DNA from: Coprococcus eutactus
Lineage (GTDB): Bacteria > Bacillota > Clostridia > Lachnospirales > Lachnospiraceae
Assembly: GCF_025149915.1 (NCBI RefSeq)
Contig: NZ_CP102278.1
Location: 2,022,501 to 2,086,500, forward strand
Length of the DNA stretch: 64,000 nt
Reading direction: 5' to 3'
Below are positions 19,701-29,016 of the stretch, piece by piece. The notes under the pieces are model-generated. The model worked only from the letters and a program-made list of their open reading frames with translations. It ran no database searches and was not told where the DNA came from. Every line of letters starts with the position of its first letter. Position 1 is the first letter of the stretch. The translations under genes and the position numbers were made by a program.

Positions 19701-21085
19701 TTGATCGTTTCATCCGAGCCTATTATGGATATTCCGTTCTCCGTGCCAACCGCAACACTGTCAGGCCCCATCTCCGTTATACAGTTGACAGAATTGCTCA
19801 CAAGAGCAGACTCACTCCTGTTGAAGCTCTTGTACTGCCAATTACGGTCAACTCTTATAACTCCATATATCTTGTATGTTGCTATCCACAGCTTATCGCT
19901 TGAATCCACATACAGGTCTCGTATACTTATACCGTATAATTGAGCCACAAGCTCATTATCACTTCCGGACACTATCCTGCCATTTGAGTCGACAACATAC
20001 AGTCCCTCATCAGTTCCTATAAATATACTGCCATTGTAACTGGTTACGCAGTTGACTATAGAGCTATCTATGCCATACTTCATAGTCACATTCTGGAATT
20101 TACTCTGTTCAAGAAACAACAGTCCCTTTCTATAGGAAGTGAACCAATAATTACCCTCAAAATCCTTTATCATATCGCTCATGGATTCGTTGAATCTAAG
20201 GCTCTCCACATTGACTATCTTATTCCCGGAGGTGATGTAACCCACTCCGTCATCCGCAAGAATCCATATCTTCTCACCGTCATTATATATCTTGTTTATA
20301 CCGTGCAGGCTTCCTGTGCTGATGACACCGACCTTGCCCTTGCTATTTATCGTCAATATACTGTATCCGGCTGATCCGTAATATCTCGTACCATTCTCAT
20401 CAATGTACAGCGAGTTGATATCATCTATGCCATAACTCGACTTTGAGGTAACTGTTATCTCACCATTCTCATCAACCCTTATCAGCACATCATTATTTGC
20501 CGTGGCATAGATAGTTCCGTCATACCCAGATATGTTTCCGATATTGTATCCTGATATTCCTTCATCATCAACCATTTTCACACCGTCACTGGTGAGATAA
20601 TATATGCCTGATGAGGATGCAAGCCATAACTGGTCCTTATCATCCTCATACATGGCATTTATCGTAGAAACGCCGAGGTTGTAAGTCTCCGCAACACGAT
20701 TAAATGCACCGTTGTCATAGACGTACAGACCATAGTTGTCAGTTCCCACATACAACTTGTCATCACTTGTGAGATATATGCAATTTATTGAATACTTTGT
20801 TCCGTCCTCATCGGAGTCCAATGGAAACAGTGTAAATTCGCTGCCATCGTATCTGTATATTCCGTTGTCTGTTCCGATCCATATGTAGCCACTGGTGGAC
20901 TGACATACACAGTTTGCCTCTCCACTGTCAAAGCCCTCGTCCCCGGCAAATGTATGCTGGCTATAATCCGATGTGAAATCGCTGTCTGCACGCACCATTT
21001 GCCGTGGCAGCATTATAACTGCCACGGCAAATGCGATTGCAAATATTCTTACTATATTAAGCCTTCTTTTTAGCTGGTCTCTCAT
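16769..21085 (-). CDS. hybrid sensor histidine kinase with two-component propeller, receiver and HPt domains
   Basis: This 1438-residue membrane sensor has, in order: a signal/anchor segment (about 13-33); a long ligand-binding beta-propeller of repeated short blades with LWIGTDNGLY-type motifs (about 40-640); a Y_Y_Y-like beta domain (about 650-745); a transmembrane helix (about 755-775); a HisKA domain with NHEIRAPLN; an ATPase domain; a receiver domain with IDTVMPVMDG and IVKPIE; and an HPt domain with HDIKSSSANLGA. The ATPase is odd: the N-box reads IFAWSASTTKEG where NLLxNAxKFT is usual, and the G2 loop reads RVSLGLAI. There is no DNA-binding domain, so the signal must leave through the HPt to a regulator elsewhere. 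ATG 21085 has CGGAGG upstream. Confidence 0.92.
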   Translation of the reverse strand: MRDQLKRRLNIVRIFAIAFAVAVIMLPRQMVRADSDFTSDYSQHTFAGDEGFDSGEANCVCQSTSGYIWIGTDNGIYRYDGSEFTLFPLDSDEDGTKYSINCIYLTSDDKLYVGTDNYGLYVYDNGAFNRVAETYNLGVSTINAMYEDDKDQLWLASSSGIYYLTSDGVKMVDDEGISGYNIGNISGYDGTIYATANNDVLIRVDENGEITVTSKSSYGIDDINSLYIDENGTRYYGSAGYSILTINSKGKVGVISTGSLHGINKIYNDGEKIWILADDGVGYITSGNKIVNVESLRFNESMSDMIKDFEGNYWFTSYRKGLLFLEQSKFQNVTMKYGIDSSIVNCVTSYNGSIFIGTDEGLYVVDSNGRIVSGSDNELVAQLYGISIRDLYVDSSDKLWIATYKIYGVIRVDRNWQYKSFNRSESALVSNSVNCITEMGPDSVAVGTENGISIIGSDETINNISRMDGLDNPDIISLYVSDNGDLYAGSNGAGIYIINSDYRVTNMALDDNQKMSVVTNMVEGSSGLWIGTDNGLYYREGAVRQITTVDNTNSIYDMILDSAGYLWIFGSRGMYRYYEKDILSSASPEYISFSKNDGIISNITEKSTNYVSNSGTVYVCCDEGLCKINLESEYVNSVAPKVRVASVEVDGKDYPVSDLDGQIDVPKNTNRITIKFSVLSYVNRADINVNYYLEGFESEKRTLTGTDKMEVEYTNLEGGTYKFVLTANNADGVECEQPLTFVIDKELGFFETNLAKMLGIILILLLILIGVVVARSIFRTLRKQNEQVEELSKKSEEAEKSNQAKNGYVNYLNHEIRAPLNNIISISEIAMRGCQDTHSDEYIQYSRLYSAGREILDMSDGISKLSNLKDDIIDPEFKQYFASDLIEELSEELGGMINRDLIDLKVSIEDKIPNGLIGDMQAIKEIIEDIFAWSASTTKEGYISIDVDWHMARNAENDDHTPETADNEEYMEYIDEPVTEISSIFDQDHDEIYLDFKISDTGLGVKEERLDTMFELDDSYERSDIGMFRVSLGLAIAKELVRLLDGEINVESIYGAGTTIRFSVRQSVFDYSYVNYNERKRKEMARRNANSHLWLPDAKILIVDDSEISLQVEKTIFDTYGLDCDTATSGFDALDKVMVNGYDVVFIDTVMPVMDGIDTVREIRNLDGEEFKKMPIVALSANTVETSREEILTSGFNDIIVKPIELDQAEAMLRNYVSEDKVKEKNTDLTQNGDDMNYIEDAVILRRFIAVEDTVRVMGGSFRTFNTFVKNYKEEYQEEVQMLRTYIDDDVRRYKNIIHDIKSSSANLGAYGIERKAANLESAINIGNQQYARDNTRDFVAMMNDFFKQIDKYMAKINHVIKPEEKEYRDGINKGKLKELRAFLRAGDREPVESLVSELDRYQYGDIDTEFFTALKEFVASGDYQTSSEMIDQYLNSQ

Positions 21086-21147
21086 TTATTCCTCCGGAAA
21101 AATACAGAGAATACCGCATTTTCTGAATTCATATGCATCATTCGTTG

Positions 21148-22527
21148 CTATGCATTTTTCAGAAATGCCACATATCCCTTCTTTGTCTCGTAAATATCCG
21201 CCTTCGATGTCACTTCCCATGGTGCATGCATATTCAGCACAGCGACACCGCAGTCTATGACTTCCATACCGTAAAGTGAAAGTATATATGCTATAGTTCC
21301 GCCTCCGCCGACATCGACCTTTCCAAGCTCTGCTGTCTGATATGTTATCTCATCATCATCCATTAGCTTTCTGATTGCTGCCATGTATTCTGCATTTGCA
21401 TCATTTGATCCCGACTTTCCTCTTGATCCAGTGAACTTGTTGAACACCATTCCCTCTCCAAATACAGCTGCATTTTTCTTGTCAAATGCCGACTCAAATG
21501 TAGGATCAAAGCCCGCAGATACATCTGATGAAAGCATTCTTGACGATGCAAGACATCTTCTGAGGGATATTTCAGAAAATCCCCCCATGGCATTCATGAT
21601 CTCTGCAACTGTATTCTCAAAGAAGTGTGACTGCATTCCAGTTGCACCGACACTTCCTATCTCCTCCTTGTCCGTCAGGAGACAGCAGGTAGTCTTCTCT
21701 GGTAAATCAGCCTCAAACATCGCGACAAGTGATGTGTATGCACACACTCTGTCATCCTGTCCGTAAGCCATGATCATGCTCTCATCTATACCGCAATTTC
21801 TTGCCTTTCCAGCAGGAACGATTTCTAGCTCCGCTGAGAGGAAGTCCTCCTCCTTCATGTCGTATTTCTTCTCAAGCAGATCAAGGACTGCAGCCTTGAC
21901 AGCCTCCTTCTCCTTGCCCTCAACCGGTCTGCTTGCAAAGAGTATATCAAGCTGCTCTCCTTCTATAACAGAATCTGCTCTCTTCTTGAGCTGCTCCTGT
22001 GAGAGGTGTATAAGAAGATCTGTAACACAGAATACCGGATCATTCTTGTCCTCGCCTATGTTTACAGTCAGTACATCGCCATTTGTCTTTGCCACAACTC
22101 CATGTATAGCCAGAGGAAGTGTCACCCACTGATACTTTTTGATTCCGCCATAGTAGTGTGTGTCAAGATAAGCAAAGCCGCCCTTCTCGTAAAGTGGGTT
22201 CTGCTTGACGTCCATACGAGGGGAATCAATGTGGGCTCCCAATATATTCATACCCTTTTCGAGTTTTTTCTTTCCTATGTTGAACATCGCTACAGTCTTG
22301 TTCATCCAGACCGCATACACTTTATCGCCAGCCTCAAGCTTCTCTTTGTTCTTGATTATCTTCTTGAGATCTTTGTAACCGTTTTCCTCAGCCTGACTGA
22401 CTATCTCCTTGACACATTCTCTCTCAGTCTTGCCATTGTCAAGAAATTCCCTGTAGTTTTTGCAGAGACTCTCAAGTTCCTTTATCTCTTCTTTCTTGTA
22501 CTTACTCCATGCATTTTTCTGTGCCAT
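21148..22527 (-). CDS. M18-family zinc aminopeptidase
   Basis: M18 enzymes are cytoplasmic dodecameric aminopeptidases using two zinc ions. I choose ATG 22527 (459 residues), which follows AGGAGG; the open frame extends 21 codons further without a site. Key segments are GAHIDSPRMD (His and Asp ligands), DKEEIGSVGATGMQSHFF (Glu-Glu pair), SSDVSAGFDPTFESAFD, and a C-terminal KADIYETKKGYVAFL with LNMHAPWEV supplying the last His. The DVSAGFDP form fits the bacterial M18 subgroup, not the eukaryotic aspartyl aminopeptidase. It lies between an ABC transporter and the hybrid kinase, 62 bases from the latter. Confidence 0.93.
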   Translation of the reverse strand: MAQKNAWSKYKKEEIKELESLCKNYREFLDNGKTERECVKEIVSQAEENGYKDLKKIIKNKEKLEAGDKVYAVWMNKTVAMFNIGKKKLEKGMNILGAHIDSPRMDVKQNPLYEKGGFAYLDTHYYGGIKKYQWVTLPLAIHGVVAKTNGDVLTVNIGEDKNDPVFCVTDLLIHLSQEQLKKRADSVIEGEQLDILFASRPVEGKEKEAVKAAVLDLLEKKYDMKEEDFLSAELEIVPAGKARNCGIDESMIMAYGQDDRVCAYTSLVAMFEADLPEKTTCCLLTDKEEIGSVGATGMQSHFFENTVAEIMNAMGGFSEISLRRCLASSRMLSSDVSAGFDPTFESAFDKKNAAVFGEGMVFNKFTGSRGKSGSNDANAEYMAAIRKLMDDDEITYQTAELGKVDVGGGGTIAYILSLYGMEVIDCGVAVLNMHAPWEVTSKADIYETKKGYVAFLKNA

Positions 22528-22611
22528 ATTTCTTACCTCCTGTAATTTGAGCACTAGCGCAATTCTATACGCGTTTCCGGCGCATAACACTAGCTGCCGG
22601 GGCGTCCCCCC

Positions 22612-24282
22612 TCACTCACTGTATGCGTCAGTGTCTATATTATTTTCGCTCATTTTCATTGTGTATCTTCTCATAAGAATGAGCATAGCTCCAAGAATCA
22701 TTAAATAAATTATATATACTGCAATCGACGGTATCCATGTAAATCTGAACAGAAGATATCCCGCCGCGCAAAATACAATCGCTATCACGATTGCTATTGC
22801 CATATTAAAAAACGCATTAAGATTGCCTCTGAGTGCTCCATACTCGTCCTCCCAGTCGATCTTTGGATGAGTCGAGTCCAGCAAAACTCCCGTGTATGTG
22901 CATATGCCCACACACAGTACGCCTATCACTATATAATACACACTATCCACGAAACTGCAATCCATGTATATGCTCAATATTACCGTACTGATAATTATTG
23001 TTATACCGCTAAACAGCATGCTTATCCACACTTTCACACGAACCTGCGTCCTGTAAGCCATAGGTATATGCTTGATAAATGATATGTGGCTGCCTTCCCT
23101 TGTGAACGATGTCGATGCTATGCTATTCATCGCCGTGGCAAAGAACGCAATGATCGTCACCACTATCAAAACTATCACATCTGACAAAAAATATCCCGTT
23201 TCAAATGTAGCCCTGAACTCTCTGATAGAGTCCGCTGTAGCAGGTATATTAAACAGAGCGATTATAAGTATCGGCCAGATTATGTTTACTACTACACAAT
23301 ATTTTCTGTATGCAGGCGTTCTGACAAGAGTCTTAAATTCCTTGTCAAGATATGCCTTAAATGGTGTTCTGATTGCAAAGCTCTCAAGCCCCTCTTTCTC
23401 CCTGCGTCTACGTCCGGATCTTCTGGATGAAGATACCAAATATACTCCCTTCAGATAAAGTGCGTTTCCCAAAACCAATAGAAGTGCTACGCACAGTGCA
23501 TTCACCAGGATAAACAAAAACATGTAAACTATGCTGTCTTCCTGGAGAGCCTTAATGAACAGAGGAACCGTGAAGAACACTCTGTTCATGATATTTATAA
23601 ATATATTGTCTCCATTTTTCAGGCTATCTATGTAATTATTTATATTTACCGAATCCATCTGTGCAAACGACCACACAAATAGTCCGGCAAACACCAGTAT
23701 CGCGAGCCCAACCATAAAATCAACATTTTTTAAAAGCTTTGCCCTGCTAAAAAACGCCATAATGATCAGTGAAAATACTCCGCAGTACACAAGTGGAAGC
23801 ACTGGCAAAAGGAACACTCCTATAATGGACGTGAGAACGGACACCGGTTTCAGTTCAGCTGCAATAAAGTAACCTATAAAGCCACAGAATAAAACCATGA
23901 ACTCCATGACACTCTCTGCAAAATAGGCATGTGTGAACTTTGCTGCAACAAGCTCCGCAGGCTTCACTGGCAGTGGAAGCAAATGGTCAAGGTCTGACGA
24001 AAAATACAGCAGATTAAATATGACCATTATGCTGAATATAACTCCAAATACAGACATAAGCTGTATGACAAGATTCAATCCCTCGGTCTGCCCACCGGCC
24101 TCCATAAGCGCCGCAGTCATAATATACACTATGAATCCCACAACCAGACAGCACGGTATCATGATACAGCACATGGCAATTATTCCCATGACTTTATAGC
24201 CCTTTGCCTTATCTCCGTGTTCAGGCATCTCCATATCATTGTTGCGGCTTATCATCTTAAGCAGAGTTCTAAAATTCTTCAT
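22612..24282 (-). CDS. ABC-2 type transporter permease
   Basis: This is a 556-residue protein with a short charged N-terminus and roughly a dozen hydrophobic helices, including pairs around IIAMCCIMIPCCLVVGFIVY, VIVLIVVTIIAFFATAM and MAIAIVIAIVFCAAGYLLF. It has no ATPase motif. The ATG at 24282 lies inside the end of the ATPase gene (14-base overlap), so the two are made together as one transporter. The segment around LLPLPVKPAELVAAKF is typical of bacterial ABC-2 permeases that reside with a single ATPase. The substrate cannot be read from the sequence. Confidence 0.88.
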   Translation of the reverse strand: MKNFRTLLKMISRNNDMEMPEHGDKAKGYKVMGIIAMCCIMIPCCLVVGFIVYIMTAALMEAGGQTEGLNLVIQLMSVFGVIFSIMVIFNLLYFSSDLDHLLPLPVKPAELVAAKFTHAYFAESVMEFMVLFCGFIGYFIAAELKPVSVLTSIIGVFLLPVLPLVYCGVFSLIIMAFFSRAKLLKNVDFMVGLAILVFAGLFVWSFAQMDSVNINNYIDSLKNGDNIFINIMNRVFFTVPLFIKALQEDSIVYMFLFILVNALCVALLLVLGNALYLKGVYLVSSSRRSGRRRREKEGLESFAIRTPFKAYLDKEFKTLVRTPAYRKYCVVVNIIWPILIIALFNIPATADSIREFRATFETGYFLSDVIVLIVVTIIAFFATAMNSIASTSFTREGSHISFIKHIPMAYRTQVRVKVWISMLFSGITIIISTVILSIYMDCSFVDSVYYIVIGVLCVGICTYTGVLLDSTHPKIDWEDEYGALRGNLNAFFNMAIAIVIAIVFCAAGYLLFRFTWIPSIAVYIIYLMILGAMLILMRRYTMKMSENNIDTDAYSE

Positions 24283-24994
24283 GCGTCATCTCCACAAAAA
24301 TCTCCTCAAGAGATTTATTCTTATGCTGATTCTCAAGTTCCTCAAGAGTTCCCTGATATATATCCTTTCCCTTGCGTATCATTATGATCTTATCACAGAG
24401 CTTCTCTGCGACCTCAAGCACATGCGTGGAAAAGAAAACACAGTTGCCAGCATCTGCATGTTCTCTCATCATCTTCTTCAGTTCATAGGCAGCATTCGGA
24501 TCAAGCCCTGTCATCGGTTCATCAAGTATCCACACCGGTGGATTGTGTACCAGGGCTGCTATGACCATCATCTTCTGTCTCATTCCATGGGAATAACTGA
24601 CCATCTGTCTATTCAGGCTGTCCTCCATTCCGAATCTCTCAGCCATCTGCTCAATCCTTGCCTTCCTGTCAGACACCGATACCCCATATATATCTGCGAT
24701 GAAATTTACATACTCAAGTCCTGTAAGGCGAAGGAAAATATCAGGATTGTCAGCTATGTATCCCATGGACTGTTTCGCCTCCATCGGCTTCTCCCTCATG
24801 TCATAGCCATTTATCACAACTCTGCCCTCGGTTGGCATAAGTATTCCTGTCAGCATCTTGATCGTGGTTGTCTTACCTGCACCATTCTGTCCGACAAATC
24901 CAACAATCTCTCCCTTGTTTATATGGAAGCTGAGATCATCAACCGATACAAAATCCCCTCCATACACTTTCTTCAACCCTTCCGCTTTTATCAT
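24269..24994 (-). CDS. ABC transporter ATP-binding protein
   Basis: This 241-residue ATPase has Walker A GQNGAGKTT, a Q-loop region near GYIADNPDIF, the ABC signature as YSHGMRQKM, Walker B VWILDEPMTGLDP and the switch His in FSTHVLEV. The SHGM form of the signature is common in ABC-2 exporter ATPases. It is transcribed with the permease from the promoter at 25082-25110, which overlaps the addA stop codon. The role is likely export, but the substrate is unknown. Confidence 0.95.
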   Translation of the reverse strand: MIKAEGLKKVYGGDFVSVDDLSFHINKGEIVGFVGQNGAGKTTTIKMLTGILMPTEGRVVINGYDMREKPMEAKQSMGYIADNPDIFLRLTGLEYVNFIADIYGVSVSDRKARIEQMAERFGMEDSLNRQMVSYSHGMRQKMMVIAALVHNPPVWILDEPMTGLDPNAAYELKKMMREHADAGNCVFFSTHVLEVAEKLCDKIIMIRKGKDIYQGTLEELENQHKNKSLEEIFVEMTHEEF

Positions 24995-25081
24995 GTATGT
25001 AACCCTTTCATTTTATATATTCTTCTTATATATTATGCATATCTCAGGGGACATATCAGATTACTGTCCACACTTATGGAC

Positions 25082-25110
25082 ATTATAACAATTCATTGTA
25101 TTGTTTACAA
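25082..25110 (-). promoter_or_regulatory. promoter of the ABC-2 transporter, with an inverted repeat in its spacer
   Basis: On the minus strand, -35 TTGTAA (25105-25110) and an extended -10 TGTTATAAT (TATAAT at 25082-25087) are 17 bases apart. The spacer itself is a dyad, ACAAT...ATTGT (25088-25104), well placed for a repressor. A short GTCCA/TGGAC hairpin follows in the leader. The -35 box contains the addA stop codon. Confidence 0.65.
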
Positions 25111-28100
25111 GTTTACAGTGGTATCAAGGCAGAACGAATATATTATTTTCTCTTTGACCTTCATGCCTGTGAGCTGTTCCAGTACATCCGCATATTTATC
25201 CAGCTGGACATGATACTTCCGAACCAGTTCCTCAGATTTTTTGACCGAATCGGTCTTGTAATCCATAAGCACTATCTGTCCGTCCTCTATGAAATATGCA
25301 TCTATTATTCCCTGGACAACTATCGTCTCATCGGTCTTATCTTTTTCAGAACGCCCAAGTATCTCTCCTGGTGTCATCATCATATAGAACTGCCTTTCCC
25401 TGTAGAGATCACCGCGCAGATCTGCTGCCGCCATCCTCTGCCCCAGACTGCTTCCAAGCATTTTCACTATCTTATCCGCTTTTATCTTCTCCCTGTAACC
25501 GTCATCGAATAAGCCAAGTCCAAATATGCGTTCCACATCTGCGTATATTCCTGCTTCTGTGGTCTGCCTGAAGTCTGCAAGCTCCATTATCTTGTGGTAT
25601 ACGGTTCCTATTTCATTTCCCGCTATGGTTTTCTCACCGCTCATGAACTTCGGAGCGGGAGCTGACTTTCTCTCAGCATACTTTCTCTCTCTGCCCATAT
25701 CAATATACTCCGTGTCATCATACATTGCCTGAAGCTTTTTTATCTCCGTTATCGACATCTTGCTCTTGAGTCCGGAGGAGACGTGTCCGTATCTGAAATC
25801 TATGCCTTTTCTGATCTGTTCAAAAACTTCCTTATCTAACCCCTCTGTTTCATCCAAAATCTCCATTTCATCTGAGTTCTCAGTTTTCGATGTAAGCGAG
25901 ACTGCATCTGTGTGCACAAAATCCGAGGATTTTATCTCATTAACATCGAGGAACTCTTCATGATCTATATAGCTAAGAGCCGTGTATATCCATGACAGAA
26001 AACTCTTTCCGTTAATGAGCGCCGCACTGCTCATCTCCGAACCAATCGCATAGATCCCACAGTTCTCCTTGAACTTGTCTAGGGATTTTGGACATCCCGT
26101 CATATACAGCTTTTCTTTTGCCCTTGTGAGCGCAACGTACAGTACGCGAAGTTCCTCCGCATAGTTCTCCACCCTCATCTCAGAGGCCATGACGTTTCTT
26201 AGGAATGTATCCCTCTTAACCCTGGCATCTGCATCTATAGCTGAAGCCGTAAGGTAATACTGCTGATGAACCAGCACTTTTTTCTGTACATCCTTCATGT
26301 TGAACGACTTTCCAAGCCCTGCAACAAACAGTACCGGGAACTCCAGACCTTTGCTCTTGTGCATAGTCATAACACGGACAACATCATCATTATCGCTTAC
26401 TATATCCGCCTCCGCAAAATCAAGGGAATTGGTCTTAAGCTCATTTACATATCTGATAAAATTAAACACACCCTTACTATTTTTCTCAAAATCGTCAGCT
26501 TTCTTTATGAGCATATCGATATTTGCCTGTCTGCGCCTGCCCATAGGTCTTGCACCGACAAACCAGTAAAATCCCGTTTGGTCAAGAACATATCGTATGA
26601 TATCGCTGAGCGACATAAAGTTCTTATTCTCCTTTAAATAGTCGAGCATGCCTACAAATGCTCTTACCTTCCCTATAAGCTTATCCTCATCACCGATGGC
26701 TGCGCTTGATTTCGCCATATCATCGAGCCCCGCGCACTCACCCTGACCTTCATCGTCGTGATTTTCAAGATAATCTATAAGTTTGTCATACAGGCGGACG
26801 TTGTAGTCTCTGCCGTCTATCTCATACCTTGTCCTGTATTCACCGACTATTCTGGCAAGCTCTTCCTCATCCATACCAACCATAGGGGATCTGAGAACCG
26901 CCGCAAGATCACCGTCTACATAACTGTTATCTATGACCGACAGCATACTGACAAGACAGCTCACCTCAACCGCACCAAAATAGCCGCTCTCACTCTGTAT
27001 ATAGATAGGTATTCCCTCGTCTTCAAACACCTGGTCAAATACAGTGGCGGAGCCTGATACACTTCTTAGCAAAATAACTATATCGCTGTACTCCACCTTT
27101 CTGACAGTACCATCGCCATCGTGGATATACATCGGATCGTCTCCATCTACAATCTCATGGATCTTATTTGCAATATACTTTGCCTCTATCTGCGCACAGC
27201 TGTAATCCTCATCCATATCTCCGGACACAGTATCCCCGTCTATCATGATAAGCTCTGATTTTGGTCCCTGATACACGTCACCTGGCTCGCTCATTCTGCC
27301 ATGTGGATCTTCCAACGCATATTTTGAATTGAGTCTTGCAGCATCATCGTATTCTATGCCACCGATTTCTTTTCTCATAAGCTGTTCAAACAGTGCATTC
27401 ACAGTCCTTAACACATTGATCTCACTCCTGAAATTTCTTGTCAGGATGATACAGTTTCCAATCATATCAGCAGATGCTTTATCATCATCGCCAAGCCTCT
27501 GATACGTATTGTACTTGCCGATAAACAGGTCAGGCCTCGCCATCCTGAACTTATATATACTCTGTTTTACATCACCTACCATAAAAGTGTTATTGATGTT
27601 CTCACCATGTCCAGCCACGCTTCCCAGTATGTACTCCTGAATAAAGTTGCTATCCTGATATTCATCGATAAATATCTCCCTGTATCTGAGGGATACCTCA
27701 CGCCCCGCCTTCGACGGGACCGGTCTTCCATCCTCTATACCATCACACAGTATCCTGAATGCAAATTCCTCTATATCGTGAAATTCAAAGAGATTTTTGT
27801 CCATCTTGACTTTCATCAATTCATCCATATAGAGTTCTGTCAGATCAAGCAGCGCACCAAGAACCGGTGCGGTGATATTCAGCTGTCCTAGCACCTCATC
27901 CACTTCCGTTATTGCAGACATGAGTTCTGTTATCATGCCCTTATACACATCCCTGCGATTCTTCACAAATGCTTTCTTCTCAGGATCAGCATCCCTCGAT
28001 GTTACAGCAAGGCTGTCAAAAGCGTAGTATATCTTATTTCCTGACGCATCCACAGAAACCTTTTCATTTTTCGGTCTCAATGATGCCTTATATATCTTTT

Positions 28101-29016
28101 TCAGCTCAAACAGATTAACACTTGAATGCGCGACCGGATCACACTCCCTAAGCATGTGGGTGAGCATCTCCGCATCCCTGTCCACCCTGTCGCCGTAAGA
28201 TTTAAGTCCATATTCCTCAGTGGCGTACAACTGACATTCACACGCCATATCGTGTGCTATTTTCACCGTCTGGCGTGCCCTCTCTGCAAACAGTCTCACC
28301 ATCGGAATGTTCATCACAGCATCACACTTCTCCTCAAATGAAGCGCCTTCCCTCACCTGAATGTCAAGTGCCGCTCTGGCATCTCTTATCCATCCATGAC
28401 GATCCGGATAGCTTGATATGACCTGCATAAGGTGTGTCACAAGCGCCGGAACCTCGGTATCCCTCTCCTTCACGGCAAATGTCCTGACGAGCTTTATGAA
28501 ACCCGGCACAAGGTTCTCGTCCTGATAACAGCTCTCCATGACCTTATCCATGACATCCTTCTTTATGATCTCCATCTCTGTTTTATCCGCTATGTCAAAT
28601 GCAGAGTCCAACTGTACCTTTGCGAAATACTCCTTCACTATATGGAGACAGAAGCTGTCTATTGTGCATATCTCAGCATGGTTTATGAGTGTCATCTGCT
28701 TTATCAGGTGTTCATCATATATTCCGTTTGCCATATATTCATCTATCTTCTTCTGAAGTGCCGCACTTATCTTCTCCTTCATCTGGGCTGCCGCCGCATT
28801 GGTAAATGTCACAACAAGCAGTTCATCCACGTTTACCCTGTCCTGATCCGGCAGTTTGTTCCCATTAGAATCCACACCCAGAACCATCTCTATTATGCGC
28901 TCAACCAGAACAGCAGTTTTTCCCGAACCTGCTGCCGCAGCAACAAGAAGATTGCCAATCCTCGTGTCAATTACATGCGCCTGCTGTTTAGTCCAGCTTA
29001 TCTTATTGCTCCCCAT
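25105..29016 (-). CDS. addA: ATP-dependent helicase/nuclease subunit A
   Basis: AddA is the 3'-5' helicase and nuclease subunit of AddAB, which resects double-strand breaks for recombination. The 1303-residue protein shows the UvrD-type Walker A (AAAAGSGKTAVLVERI), motif II within FIDEYQDSN, motif III GDVKQSIYKFR, motif V TMHKSKGLEFPV and motif VI LYVALTRAKEKLY. The C-terminal RecB-family nuclease motif is VLMDYKTDSV. The ATG at 29016 overlaps the addB stop by 14 bases. The length is slightly above the usual 1200-1250 residues. Confidence 0.97.
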   Translation of the reverse strand: MGSNKISWTKQQAHVIDTRIGNLLVAAAAGSGKTAVLVERIIEMVLGVDSNGNKLPDQDRVNVDELLVVTFTNAAAAQMKEKISAALQKKIDEYMANGIYDEHLIKQMTLINHAEICTIDSFCLHIVKEYFAKVQLDSAFDIADKTEMEIIKKDVMDKVMESCYQDENLVPGFIKLVRTFAVKERDTEVPALVTHLMQVISSYPDRHGWIRDARAALDIQVREGASFEEKCDAVMNIPMVRLFAERARQTVKIAHDMACECQLYATEEYGLKSYGDRVDRDAEMLTHMLRECDPVAHSSVNLFELKKIYKASLRPKNEKVSVDASGNKIYYAFDSLAVTSRDADPEKKAFVKNRRDVYKGMITELMSAITEVDEVLGQLNITAPVLGALLDLTELYMDELMKVKMDKNLFEFHDIEEFAFRILCDGIEDGRPVPSKAGREVSLRYREIFIDEYQDSNFIQEYILGSVAGHGENINNTFMVGDVKQSIYKFRMARPDLFIGKYNTYQRLGDDDKASADMIGNCIILTRNFRSEINVLRTVNALFEQLMRKEIGGIEYDDAARLNSKYALEDPHGRMSEPGDVYQGPKSELIMIDGDTVSGDMDEDYSCAQIEAKYIANKIHEIVDGDDPMYIHDGDGTVRKVEYSDIVILLRSVSGSATVFDQVFEDEGIPIYIQSESGYFGAVEVSCLVSMLSVIDNSYVDGDLAAVLRSPMVGMDEEELARIVGEYRTRYEIDGRDYNVRLYDKLIDYLENHDDEGQGECAGLDDMAKSSAAIGDEDKLIGKVRAFVGMLDYLKENKNFMSLSDIIRYVLDQTGFYWFVGARPMGRRRQANIDMLIKKADDFEKNSKGVFNFIRYVNELKTNSLDFAEADIVSDNDDVVRVMTMHKSKGLEFPVLFVAGLGKSFNMKDVQKKVLVHQQYYLTASAIDADARVKRDTFLRNVMASEMRVENYAEELRVLYVALTRAKEKLYMTGCPKSLDKFKENCGIYAIGSEMSSAALINGKSFLSWIYTALSYIDHEEFLDVNEIKSSDFVHTDAVSLTSKTENSDEMEILDETEGLDKEVFEQIRKGIDFRYGHVSSGLKSKMSITEIKKLQAMYDDTEYIDMGRERKYAERKSAPAPKFMSGEKTIAGNEIGTVYHKIMELADFRQTTEAGIYADVERIFGLGLFDDGYREKIKADKIVKMLGSSLGQRMAAADLRGDLYRERQFYMMMTPGEILGRSEKDKTDETIVVQGIIDAYFIEDGQIVLMDYKTDSVKKSEELVRKYHVQLDKYADVLEQLTGMKVKEKIIYSFCLDTTVNL

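Noticed and set aside
24239..25213. 324-residue plus-strand open frame opposite the ABC ATPase gene
   Set aside because: It lies fully over clear minus-strand genes, is rich in Cys, His and Tyr as antisense frames are, and has no ribosome-binding site.
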